Shown: piece after piece, positions 45,590-57,295 of the stretch
Numbering within the stretch: the stretch's first letter is position 1
Layout: every line of letters begins with the position of its first letter
NCBI RefSeq assembly: GCF_932294415.1
Contig: NC_065536.1
Location: 59,731,354-59,795,353 of the forward strand
Source of the DNA: Quercus robur
Lineage: Eukaryota; Streptophyta; Magnoliopsida; Fagales; Fagaceae
Length of the DNA: 64,000 nt
Direction: 5' to 3'
Notes under the pieces: model-generated
The model's database searches: none
Seen by the model: the letters and a program-made list of their open reading frames with translations, nothing else
What the model was told of the DNA's origin: nothing
Position numbers and translations under genes: made by a program

Positions 45590-47100
45590 AACATCAATCA
45601 CAAAACTTTGCGTATGAAATGCCAACAATACTAACCTCAACCAAATTTGCATATACTCACCTTTAGTAATCTTACAAAAATAGTCATTACCAATTTCATA
45701 TTCTTTAAAAATTCTAAATCATTCTAGGGGCATGACTTTCAAAACCCATTCAAATAAGTTATGATGAACAAAATATTATATACCAACCAGTTATCCATTG
45801 AAATCTCTGTTACAAATCTTAAACAAATATATCTTGAAATAATTTATGGTAAAAAGACTACTATCTTAGGTATCAAACTCATAATGTTATGATATATCCA
45901 TGAGAAAGACCTAAAAGTACTAAATATTCCTAACAATTGATCACAATATTTAGTACTAAATATTCCCAATAATTAATCACAATATTAATTTTTTTTTTAA
46001 CTTAGCATATTATCACAATATTTACACTAACAAACAAAACAAATATTCCCATATGTTGTAATAACATAATAATCACAATATTTGGTACTAAATATTCCCA
46101 ATAATCACAATATTTGTAGTTATTTTCTAAAAAAACCCTAATGACTCCATTCTTTTTGCCAATATCTAATCCCCTAAAATCCTAAAGGGCTATGGAAATG
46201 GACAGCGTTTGCTCTCTTTCTATTTTTAAAGTCTGCTCCTTTTTTCCTAACTTGGAATGTTACAAATGGTAATAACACCAAATATTTGTAAATTTTTCAC
46301 AAACTATACGTGCTCGTGCTGCACCATCCTTACACATTCATTCATGGTCATGGTCATGGTCATGACCATTTCATGTTACAATTTTACTGTTGCAACTTCC
46401 TTAAAAAAAATAAAAAATAATTGGATTTATAAAATAATTGGATTTATGCCAAAAAAGTTTTATATATTCTCTTAAATGAAAAAATAAAAATAAAAAGGAA
46501 AAAATTGCATATCTAGAGTACTCAAATTTTCACATAATAATCACAATATTTGGTACTAAATATTCCCAATAATCACAATATTAACTTTCTTAAAAAAAAA
46601 CTTAGCAAATAATTTAATCACAATATTCACACTAACAAAAAAAAAAAAAAAAAAAAAATTCCCCAATATGTTGTAATTTAATCAAAATATTTACACTAAC
46701 AAAAAAAAATTCCCCAATATGTTGTAATTTAATTACAATTATTTACTAAATATTCCCAACAATTAATCATTAAATTACTACTCATTATAGATATTTTTTC
46801 TTAAGTAGATTTATGATCTTATATAAATGTGTTATAACATTAATTTAAAAAAAAAAAAAATAGCAAATAATCACAATATACTAACAAATAAATTAATCAC
46901 ACTATTTACACTAACAAATAAGAAAAACAAAACATTTCCTAATATGTTCTAAATTTTTCTTTAAAAAAAACCTAGCAAATAATCACAATATACTAACAAA
47001 TAAATTGATCACAATATTTACACTAACAAATAAGAAAAAACAAAACTTTTCCTAATATGTTCTAAATTTTTCTTTAAAAAAAATCTAGCAAAATAATCAC
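45590..47100. repeat. AT-rich block with dispersed AATCACAATATTTACACTAAC repeats
   Basis: Phrases such as aatcacaatattt, actaaatattcccaataat and cctaatatgttctaaat recur many times (45940-46170, 46535-46760, 46860-47095). It lies upstream of the transposase gene. No gene supported. Confidence 0.7.
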
Positions 47101-47154
47101 AACATTGTAAAAATATTACCTGAGAATGTTGTGTGATGAGTGTTCTGTGAGTGA

Positions 47155-47420
47155 GTTGAATATAGAGACTGTGAGTTGAAAGAGTGTTCAAGAGAACTTA
47201 TATTCACAATACAGAGAGAGCATATAGAGACTGAGTTGAAAGAGTTGAAAGAGAACTTATATTCACAATACAGAGAGAGCATATAGAGACTAAGTTGAAA
47301 GAGTTGAAAGAGTGTTTAAGATAACTTATATTCACAATACAGAGAGAGCATATAGAGACTGAGTTGAAACAGTTGAGAGAGCATAAGACAGTCTTGAGTT
47401 TCTGATATTCACAATACAAC
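47155..47420. repeat. Minisatellite of about 60-70 bp, subterminal in the MULE
   Basis: Three clear units with TTCACAATACAGAGAGAGCA then TATAGAGACT start at about 47203, 47262 and 47331. Partial units lie at both sides, and internal GAGTTGAAA repeats are present. Confidence 0.85.
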
Positions 47421-47574
47421 TTATTCCCACGGCAAGAGAGAACTTATTGGAGCTGGGACCCACAGACACATGGAGGGCTGGGGACTGAAGCTGCTGTGGG
47501 GGAACTGTGATGCCCACGTGAAAGCTGCTGTGGGATGGGAGTGTTGCTGTTTGATGGAACTGATGCTGGTTTAT

Positions 47575-47912
47575 AAAAGGAAATCGAGTCCAAAGGACTC
47601 GGTTCCTAAGCCTGAAAAACGAGTTCGTTAAACTCGACTTCTAAGGCTGGAAATCGAGTCCAATGGACTCGGTTTCCAGGCTTTGAAACCGAGTGCAAGG
47701 GACTCGGTTTCCATGCTTTAAAACCGAGTCCTTTGGACTCGATTTCCAGCCTTAGAAGTCGAGTTCTTTTAACTCGATTTCTAGCAATAATAAACTAATA
47801 AACCCAGGAAATCGTGGATACTGAACTCGAGTTGCTATATTCCAAATTAGTTTCAAACGTTTCCTAACTAATGAAATAGTTTCGGTTTCAAGGTTATTTT
47901 CTAAAAAATCCC
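47575..47912 (-). repeat. MULE right terminal inverted repeat with palindrome array
   Basis: Seven palindromes with half-sites AAATCGAGT/AAACCGAGT/AAGTCGAGT lie at about 47578, 47615, 47651, 47685, 47720, 47756 and 47810. The terminal 110 bp then mirror the left end, and the 9-bp target duplication follows at 47913-47921. Confidence 0.85.
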
Positions 47913-48121
47913 GGGGTAGTACTTTACTCTCGACCATTGCTTCCTCTTCTCATATGAGGGTGGTCCATGTGAGTCCCACCATTAAGCCCACCTTCATGGG
48001 AGAAATAGAGACTCCCAACTATCTAATAATTTTCCGGTTCAAGTCCCTTTAACTTTATGTACCCCAAAATTAAATTTGCCTCAAAAAGTCAAGAACACTA
48101 CAGTCTGCACTAGTCAGAACC

Positions 48122-51100
48122 ATGGAAGATCACAACGACGACGCCATTTCCAGTTCCGAAGCTTCGAGGCTCCGGTGGCACGTGTTCTTGAGCTTCAGAG
48201 GCGAAGACACACGCTACCCCTTCATAAACAACCTCTACACCACGCTCCACAACAAAGGCATCCGAGCTTTTCGCGACGACGATGGGTTGCGCCGCGGAGA
48301 CGAGATCGCTCCGACTCTACTCGACGCGATAGAGGAGTCCGCAGCTTCCATCGTCATCATCTCCCAAAACTACGCGTCGTCGAGGTGGTGCCTAGAGGAG
48401 CTTTCCAAGATATGCGAGTGTAAGAGGCTTATTCTCCCTGTGTTCTACCTAGTCGACCCCTCGGATGTTCGGAAACAAAGAGGACCCTTCTTCGGAAAAC
48501 ATTTTAGGGAGCATGAAGAGAAGGGAATTGAGAAGGAAAAGGTGACGAAGTGGAGGGAAGCCATGGAAACAGCTGGTGGAAAGGCTGGTTTTGTTTTCCA
48601 AGACAAAGACAAAGACAGGTACTGTGTTAATATGCATATGTATGTATGTTTAATCCTTTTGTTTGAATTGTGCTTTTACTAATATAATAACAATCAAACC
48701 TTAGTACCAAAATTTTGGGTTTTAGTTATAGATCTTAACAAACTAGACAAGATTGGTCACGTATGCTTTTTTGCCATCTATCTGTACGAAGTCATTCCCT
48801 CTGTTTTTTCTTTAATTGTCATTTCATTTTTTATTACATCTATTAATGTTATTTTTGTCTTTTCCCTACATTTTTTTGGTTGCCCCAATTTGAATCAATT
48901 CATTCTTTCTCACTCGTGCATTTATCTCTTTCCTCTTAACATGACTAAACTATCTCAAGCGATTCTCTCTCTCCCATGTCTTCTATCAAAAGGGCCACCC
49001 CATTTTTGTTGATAAATTGTTTAATTGAATTTTAAACAATTTTTAAAAATCTAATTTATAGTCCTATTAGTTGTGTATTAATAGAAGCTAGAAACTGGCA
49101 TATCTGAACTATCGATGATATTCATTGTAGCTGTGGATATGATGTACAGGACATTGTGATTTGACCCTGTATGGGGTTTACTTAGAACCATAACAGTGGG
49201 AACATGGTATATGATACTGCTTGAACCACTCAAATATCTCAATTTTTCTATCAACAACTTAAGAGTCTAACATTGGATATGATCCATGAAGGGAGATGCG
49301 ACCATCTGGTGCTTCTCACTCATATTTACAATTTATGTCGTCTAACAGTCTTTATCTTAACAATAACAAATACTCCTATGCTTTGAAGAAGCCAGTAGTA
49401 TGGCATCATCAAAGGGGTCATTTAGCAGTTGTTGTGGCTCACAGACTTCACTCAAGGTTTTATATACACAATCCAAAACATTTATGATAAAGTGAAATAA
49501 CATGCTAGGATAATGCTAATACATTTCAATCTTACCTATGATTCTGTTTTTATGCACATAATAGCTGTTTCCCTTATATACTCCATTGTTGAACATTGTG
49601 GTCATCTTTTGGAAGGCCACAGAGTTTGAAGCACTTGTATTTATCAAAGTAGGCACTTGATACACATCTTATCTAAGTTTCTCTCTACCATTTGACTGTT
49701 GAAGTTTTATTTTTTATTTTTTTATTAGTATCTCCTTGCTAGTTTGTTTCCTATGGACTCATTTATGTTTTTTGGCAGCAATGAGGCACAAGCAAAGTTG
49801 ATTCAACTTTTAGTCAAAAGGGTATTGGAAGAACTAGACAGTACCCCACTGGATGTGGCTCCATATACAGTAGGACTCGATTCTCGTATTGAAAAACTGA
49901 AGAGCTTGTTAGATGTTAGATCCAATGGCGTTCGAGTTTTGGCATTACATGGGATGGGTGGGGTTGGTAAGACCACACTTGCTAAAGCTCTTTACAATAA
50001 ACTCGTTGGTAGCTTTGAGTGCCTCGTTTTCATGAAAAATGATAGAGAAAATTCTGAAACAGATGATGATTTAGTGTACCTTCAAAACAAACTTGTCAAT
50101 CATCTTTCTCCTGGTAAGCCTCCTGTGTATAGGATTGATTCTGGTATCTCTGCAATCAAAGCCATGGTTCATGAGAAGCAAGTTCTTGTTATTTTGGATG
50201 ATATTCGCAATGTAAGACAGCTTGAAGTGCTAGTCAGGAGAGATTGGTTTTCTGAAGGGAGTAGAATTATTATTACCACAAGAGACAGTGAAGTTTTACC
50301 CAAGCATCTTGTGAATGAGTTTTATGAGGTCATAGAGTTGGCCCCCACTGAGGCGCTACAACTTTTTAGCTACCATGCACTAAGAAGAGAGAAACCCACA
50401 GAAAGATTTATGAATCTATCCAAGAAAATGGTCTCTCTTACAGGAGGTCTACCATTGGCCCTGGAAGTATTTGGTTCCTTTTTGTTTGAAAGGTGGAGAA
50501 TAGAGGAATGGAAAGATGCTTTGCAAAAATTGGAAAGGATTCGTCCACACAATCTTCAGGATGTATTGAAGATAAGTTATGATGGGTTAGATGTACAAGA
50601 ACAATGTATATTCCTTGACCTTGCATGTTTATTCATTAAAAAGGAAATTGAGAGAGAGGATATACTTGATGCATTGAAAGGTTGCGGTTTTAGGGCTGAG
50701 ATAGCAGTTACAGTGCTCAGAGCAAGATCACTCATTAAGGTTTTTGAGGACAATTCTTTGTGGATGCACGATCAGATTAGAGACATGGGAAGACAAATTG
50801 TTCTAGATGAAAGTCCTGTATATCCTGGTATGCGTAGTAGACTGTGGGATCGTGATGAAATCATGACAGTCTTAAAGGGTGAGAAGGTATGACTAATAGT
50901 GAGATGCCTCATCTTTTTTTTTTTTTTTTTTTTTCCTGTTCCTTCTTTGTTGAATTGCAAGTTTGAAACTTTTCCAAGCGGCAAATATAGAAAAGTACTT
51001 GCATATTTCACTACATGCATCATATTGCTATTTATAATCCTCAAGCGAAAAAAGGAATACTAATGTTTGTGCTCCACTTGTAGCTTCATGCACTAGTGTA

Positions 51101-51540
51101 TTTTCAAATTTCCTTCTCACTCTCAGGGTAGAGTTCCAGTTGGTGAATATTGATGGGAGATTGCAAAACTTTCAAAGAGATGATAAAAATTGTTCAAGCT
51201 AACATCTTCAGACTATACCATAGATAAGAACAGGAAGGATTGGGATCTTCTAGACTTCTATCGTATTCCACAATGAAGTTCTCCAAATCCTAATATTTCA
51301 TAAATTAAAGGCTAAGATATAACATAACTTTGGTTCAATTGACATGAGACCAAACAATTAGTCGAACCTTCTTAGCCCTTAAACAGCCTACCACACAAGC
51401 ATATTCAACTTGTCATTCAATATGTTCTCCTCTTCGCTATCATCCTCACCCTCCAACAATTTAGATGGGTTGATCTTTTTTGTTCCTTTAGTCAGGTTCT
51501 CTTCCATGGAGGAAAAGTTTGTTTCTTTTCTCTACTTACT

Positions 51541-51582
<42 letters not shown>

Positions 51583-54500
51583 TAATTATTTCTGGGTTTG
51601 AAAATTGGCAAGAAGAGATGGTTGAATCGAATTCTTGCCCTTTCCATATTTTACTTCCAAAAAAATTATTAAAAAAAAAAAAATCTGAATCTTACAGTTT
51701 GGCCCCATTCCAGCTCCTTAGATGTTCTAAGTTTTCAAAGGATGGATAATATTCTTATGTGATTAATTAAAATCTTACAGCTTTTAACTTGATAACTATT
51801 TGTTTATTGTCTCTGTTTCACTTGGCTACATTCAATTTTTTAAAGTTTTTTCTATATGATTGACAATAGGGAACAAGACGTATTGAAGGAATTGTCCTAG
51901 ACTTTCAAAGGAGGCCCATTGTTCAGGATGCAAGTGGTGAGAGAATTTCTTGGGAAAACCTTCTAAGAACACCCAATTTCACCTCTGCATTAACATATGC
52001 GAAAGAAAGGTATAAGAAATTTCTTCAGGATATTGCTGAGAAAGAAAGAGAGGTAGTACTTTGCACTAAGCCATTTGAATCAATGGTTAATCTAAGACTT
52101 CTTCAAATTAACCATGTGAGATTGGAAGGGAAGTATAAATATCTTCCAGCTGGACTGAAGTGGCTACAGTGGAAAGGATGTCCTTTGAAAGCTCTTCCTT
52201 CTGAATTTCTTCCTCGAGAACTTTCTGTTCTTGATCTCTCCGAAAGCAGAATTGAGCAAGTGTGGGGTTGGTATAGTAACAAGGTGGCTGAGAAGTTGAT
52301 GGTTATTAAACTCCGCAATTGCTACAATCTAGCTGATATTCCCAATTTATCTGGGCACCAAAACTTGGAAAAGCTTGTTCTTGAAGGTTGCTGTAGACTT
52401 ACTAAGATTCATGAATCAATTGGGAACATAAGTACATTACGTCATTTGAACATGAGAGATTGTTCAAACCTTATTGAATTTCCTACTGATATCTCAGGGC
52501 TGAAACATCTTGAAAACCTTGTCCTCTCTGGCTGCTCAAAGTTGAAAAGGTTACCAAATGACCTACGTAGCTTGAAGTGTTTGAAAGAATTTCTTCTTGA
52601 CGAAACTGCTATAGAGGAGCTGCCTACATTCATTTACCACCTAACAAAACTTGAAAAGCTTAGTTTGAAAAGATGCCAATTTTTGACAACACTACCTGAG
52701 TGCATTGGACAGCTGTGCTCCCTGAAAGAACTCTCTCTTAATCATTCTGCTATTAAGGAAATACCTGATTCTGTTGGATCTTTATCAGACCTTGAGATAC
52801 TAAGTTTGATAGGGTGCAAATCATTCACCACAATTCCTGATTCTGTTGGCAATCTCAAGTCTTTGACAGAACTTCTAATTTATGGTAGTGCAATTGTAGT
52901 ACTGCCTCCCTCTATTGGCTCGTTATCATTTTTGAAGGAGTTATCTGTTGGAAAATGTCTGTCTCTGATTGAATTGCCTGATTCAATTGAAGGACTAGGT
53001 TCTCTGGTTGAGATTAATTTAGATTGGACATCAATCACACAGCTGCCAAATCAGGTAGGTGACTTGAAAATGCTAAGGAAGCTTGAGATGTGGAACTGTA
53101 AAAATCTTAAATTTTTACCAGAATCAATTGGAAGCATGCTGGCTCTTATGACTTTGAACATATCTAATGCCAAAATTTCTGAATTGCCAGAATCCATAGG
53201 GATGCTGGAAAATCTTATTACATTAAGATTGAGTAATTGTACACAGCTCTATAAACTTCCAGCATCGATAGGAAATTTGAAGTCTTTACAGCGGTTGCTG
53301 ATGGGAGAAACTGCTGTGGCAGAATTGCCCGAAAGCTTTGGGAAGCTCTCGAGCTTAATGATATTAGAAATGCCTAAGAAGCCTTATTTTGAGTTACCTA
53401 GAAACAGTGTGCCTAATTCTACAGTACTTCCAACTTCTTTCTCCAATTTATGCTCGCTAAAAGAACTAAATGCTCGTGCTTGGAAACTATGTGGGAAGAT
53501 TCCTGATGATTTTAAAAAGTTGTCATCATTGGTGATTTTGAATCTAGGCCACAATAATTTTTTCAGTCTCCCATCCAGCTTGATGGACCTTTCCAAGCTC
53601 AAAAAACTTTTATTGCCCAACTGCGAAGAGCTCAAGTCTCTCCCTCCGCTTCCCTCAAGCTTGGTGGAGGTGAATGTTGCAGACTGTCCTGCTTTGGAAA
53701 GGGTGTCTGATCTTTCAAACTTGGAAAGCTTAGAGGAGCTGAACCTTACAAACTGTGAGATGGTGGTGGATATTCCAGGCCTTGAATGCTTGAAGTCCTT
53801 GAGAAGGTTGTACATGAGTGGGTGCAAAACATGCTCATCTGTGGTTAAAAGAAGACTTTCTAAGGTTCTCTCTCTCTCTGCATATGACCTATCGTAGGTC
53901 AGAAACTTTCTTTTCATGATATTTTCATATAAGAAGAATCAGCTAAAATACATTTTATCCCTCCAAATTTGGTCTCTAGTTTCAATTTTTGCAATATCAA
54001 TATAGTTAAAAGTTCTGTTGGGACTAGGCACTGCTTGCTCCAACTCAGTTGAGGTAGCTCTCAATGCAAAAGGTTTTGAGGGCCTTCCTGGTCTTGCTCA
54101 GAAAGGCCTGTGGGGCTACCATTCCTAATTTTATTTAGTTTGATCTGGTTTTGAATTCCTGTGCGCTGTAAATATGATTGTGTTTTAGTTTGATCTTTGT
54201 TGTTCATGCAGTCCTTTTGATCATGGATGTCAATTCCTCAGTATTTTTCGTCCAATTCTACATGTTATTACAGACATGTGGGGCTCATGTGACAATGTTT
54301 CCAAGATTAATAGGAATAGATGGGACTAAATTAATGGTAATTTAAAACTTTAAGATTGATATTGCAATTGCTACAAGACAAGAGGACCAAACGGATAACA
54401 AATTCAAATTTGGAGGAACCAAAATGTACTTTAACTAAGACAAAGAATAAGGATTTATTTCTCTAAATTTTTTTTATTGCAGGTTTCTTTGAGGAATATG

Positions 54501-55130
54501 TTCTCTCTTAGCATGCCTGGAAGCAAAATTCCAGATTGGTTTTCTCAAGAGGTAGTTAAATTTTCAGAACGCAAAAACCTTAGGATCAAAGGTGTGATAA
54601 TAGGTGTTATTGTCTCTTTCAGCCATCAAATACCAGATAACTTAAGAGATCAAGACCCTTTACTAACAGGTATACGAGCAAATATTGTCAAACTGAATAG
54701 ACCTGTGTTCAATGCAATGTTGGACATAAAGAATGTTCCAAAGACACATGAAGATCATCTTTACTTGTCTCGGTTTCCAGAGTGGCATCCGTTATCATTT
54801 TCATTGAAAGATGATTATAAGATACATGTAACAATAGACGACCCACCCTACATTGAGGGACTCAAGCTGAAAAAGTGGCGGGTCCATTTGGTTTTTGAAG
54901 GTGATGATGATTATGATGGAAATGAAGAATCGTTGGATGAAACCCAACTGTCCATTTCTGAAAAACTAGCCAAGTTTTTCAGCTTTCTTGAAGAGGAAGA
55001 AGATCACATCCCCGAATCAGGCTTTGAAGTCGAAAGCCAAGTGCAAGAGATTGAGGAACAAGAAGAAATTGAAAGAGAGCCTCATTGGTGGCAATTTTTG
55101 TGGCTTTTTCGAAGGTGCTTCTGCTTTTGA
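48122..55130 (+). CDS. TIR-NB-LRR immune receptor 1 (exons 48122-48618, 49779-50886, 51870-53864, 54483-55130)
   Basis: The four exons join in frame to 1,415 aa. TIR domain at residues about 18-155 (WHVFLSFRGEDTR, FRDDDGLRRGDEI, SSRWCLEEL with the usual catalytic Glu). NB-ARC from about 190: P-loop GMGGVGKTT at 224-232, kinase-2 VLVILDDI, RNBS-B GSRIIITTRD, GLPLAL, MHD at about 495-497. LRR region about 560-1190 with around 20 repeats of the LPxSIGxLxxL type. A post-LRR (C-JID-like) domain opens SMPGSKIPDWFSQE and ends in an acidic stretch plus an aromatic/Cys tail (HWWQFLWLFRRCFCF). TNLs detect pathogen effectors and signal through TIR NADase activity and EDS1. The MULE end lies 209 bp before the ATG. 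Confidence 0.93.
51545..51580. repeat. (GA)n microsatellite in TNL1 intron 2
   Basis: Uninterrupted GA-dinucleotide run of about 34 bp. Confidence 0.95.
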
Positions 55131-55821
55131 AGGAGGAGAAGCTACCTGCAAGGCTGCAGCCCCTTCGAAGTTGCAACCAAGCAGATACAACTTGAAGTCT
55201 ATCTTTATTTTCAGCTGTCATTGTTAACTTTATTTATTATTCTATTACACACAACCTATTACACACTTTTTTTTTTAATTGAAATTGTGAGTTGAAGATA
55301 CAATTTCCAACTTGAAAATGTGTTTTCAACTCACAATTTCAGTTGTTACACACTTTTTTGATCTGAAATTGTGAGTTAAAGATACAAATTTTGACTTGAG
55401 ATTGCCTTTTCAATTTACAATTTCAATTAAAAAAGAAGTGTAATAGTGTGTGTAAAACTGTGTATATAATACCACTACGCACTCTTTTCAATTTACTAGT
55501 GTGTATATTGTAATAAAAAAGTGTATATATTGTAATAAAAACTATCCAATCTGAAAACATGATTTTACTTAAAGTCTTAAACTATCACAATTTTAAGTAG
55601 AATCATACTTTGAAAATTAATTTTTCTAAAAGAACTAAAAACTATGCTCCCAAAATAAACTAATTCAAATAATTATTTTTGAAAATTCTTCCTTAGAAAT
55701 TAGAATTGAACCAAAATCAACGTTGGCTTGCTTTGTTCGTCAGAACCCGCTTACGTAAATAACATAAAAAACTCCGAAGTCTATGCCTACCTTAGCTGAC
55801 TTTTCTCTTTCTTCTTTTTTG
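55131..55821. other. TNL1 3' flank and intergenic DNA
   Basis: Contains repeated short phrases (gaaattgtgagttgaagatacaa and variants near 55281-55400) in direct and inverted form. No gene supported. Confidence 0.5.
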
Positions 55822-55829
55822 TATAAATA
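55822..55829 (+). promoter_or_regulatory. Probable TATA box of TNL2
   Basis: TATAAATA about 95 bp before the ATG at 55924, preceded by a CT-rich stretch. Position and sequence fit a plant core promoter. Confidence 0.6.
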
Positions 55830-55923
55830 CCTTAATTTAGCTTGACTCTTCAGACCTCACATTCCAAATAATACAAATCATCAATTGGAATCCAATCTCG
55901 TAGAACACTGCAGCTAGCAGAAA

Positions 55924-57250
55924 ATGGACAACGACCCCGTTTCCGTTTCGTCAACTCCACCACTACGACGAGCTTTCAGGCTACACTGGGACGTGTTCCT
56001 AAGCTTCACAAGCGAAGAAGACACACACCACAGTACTTTCACTACCAACCTCTACAGCTCCCTCCAGAACCATAGCGTCCGAGTCTTCCGCCATGACACT
56101 GCGTTGGGCCGCGACGACGTCGTGGTCGAGGCTATGCAGGACTCGGCTGCTTCCATAGTCATCATGTCCCCGAACTACGTGTCGTCGCAATGGTGCCTCG
56201 AGGAGCTCTCAAAGCTATGCGAGTGCCAGAGACTACTCGTACTCCCCGTGTTCTACCGAGTTGACCCGGAGGATGTTCGGAGACAAAGAGGAGCTTTGGA
56301 AGAACATTTTAGGAACCATGAAGAGAGGTTCGGGAAGGACAAGGTTATGAGGTGGAGGAGAGCTATGGAAAAAGCTGGTGAAACTCCTGGTTGGGTTTTC
56401 AACAACAGGTAATTCATTTCATAAAAATGGTGGAACTGGTTTTGCTTTTGGTTTTGATTGTGGCTCTAAGGATTCTGAGATTAGTGGTTGAGTTGAAAAC
56501 TTTGGCAGATTTTAATGTTTTCTTATAAAAATTATAGATAAGAGCAAGACTTAGGCCTTGTTTGGGAGGAGGGAATGGAATGGAATGAAAAGGAATAAAA
56601 AGAATAATTTTAGAATATTCTTCCCTTCCCCTTGTTTGGGAGTTTTAATGGAGGGAATGGAAAGTTCATTCCCTTGTTTGGGAGTTTAAGTAGAAGGAAA
56701 TGGAATGAGTAGGAGGGAACACTCATTCCTCTCTATTCCCTTAAAACCTCAATTTTTCATTCCCTCCGAAATTGGGAGGAATGGGAGGGAATGAAATTAA
56801 ATTTAATGATTTTTTTACTAAAAATCCCAAAATACCCCTGTATATTCAATTATTTATTTTAAAATAAGGGTCTAATAGTAATATTGTTATAAAATGAATC
56901 CATTCCATTCCCTCCATGTTGCTCCCAAACAAAATTACTTATATTCCATTCCTTTCCATTCCTTCATTTTAAAACATCCAATCAAGGTTACTTAATTCCA
57001 TTCCATTCCTTTCTCTTGCTTAAATACATTCCATTCCATTCCGTTCCTTTCCATTCCCTTATGATCATTTTATTCCATTCCATTCCCTTCCCTTATGAAC
57101 TCCCAAACGGAGCCTTAGAGCTTGTTTGGTTCACTTTTTTTATCACTCAATTTTCATCACTTATCACTCATCATTCTAAATATCAAGATTGTTTGGTACC
57201 ATCACTCACTATTTTTCACACTATTTGGGGGGCTCACACCTGTCACGGTG

Positions 57251-57295
<45 letters not shown>

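Larger units (their letters stand above)
25424..47912. mobile_element. 22.5-kb Mutator-like element (MULE) with transposase, PMD gene and captured host gene segments
   Basis: A perfect 9-bp duplication GGGGTAGTA (25415-25423 and 47913-47921) flanks the element, the length typical of Mutator elements. The ends are inverted: both share GGATTTTTT(T)AGAAAATAAC and then catTAGTTAG-AAACGTTT-AAACTA, about 80% over the first 110 bp by eye. Just inside are palindrome arrays (25505-25875 and 47575-47830). A MURA-type transposase frame (42765-45587, minus) and a PMD gene (29542-33447, plus) are unbroken. Between and beside them lie intron-containing pieces of GDSL lipase, Fd-GOGAT, NHX antiporter and INO80 genes. 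The combination of TIRs, target duplication and an internal transposase makes the element assignment strong. Whether it is still mobile is unknown. Confidence 0.88.

Noticed and set aside
52103-53917. Long minus-strand frames opposite the TNL LRR exons
   Set aside because: Shadow frames of the LRR coding sequence. The sense frame has clear domain structure and splice sites.
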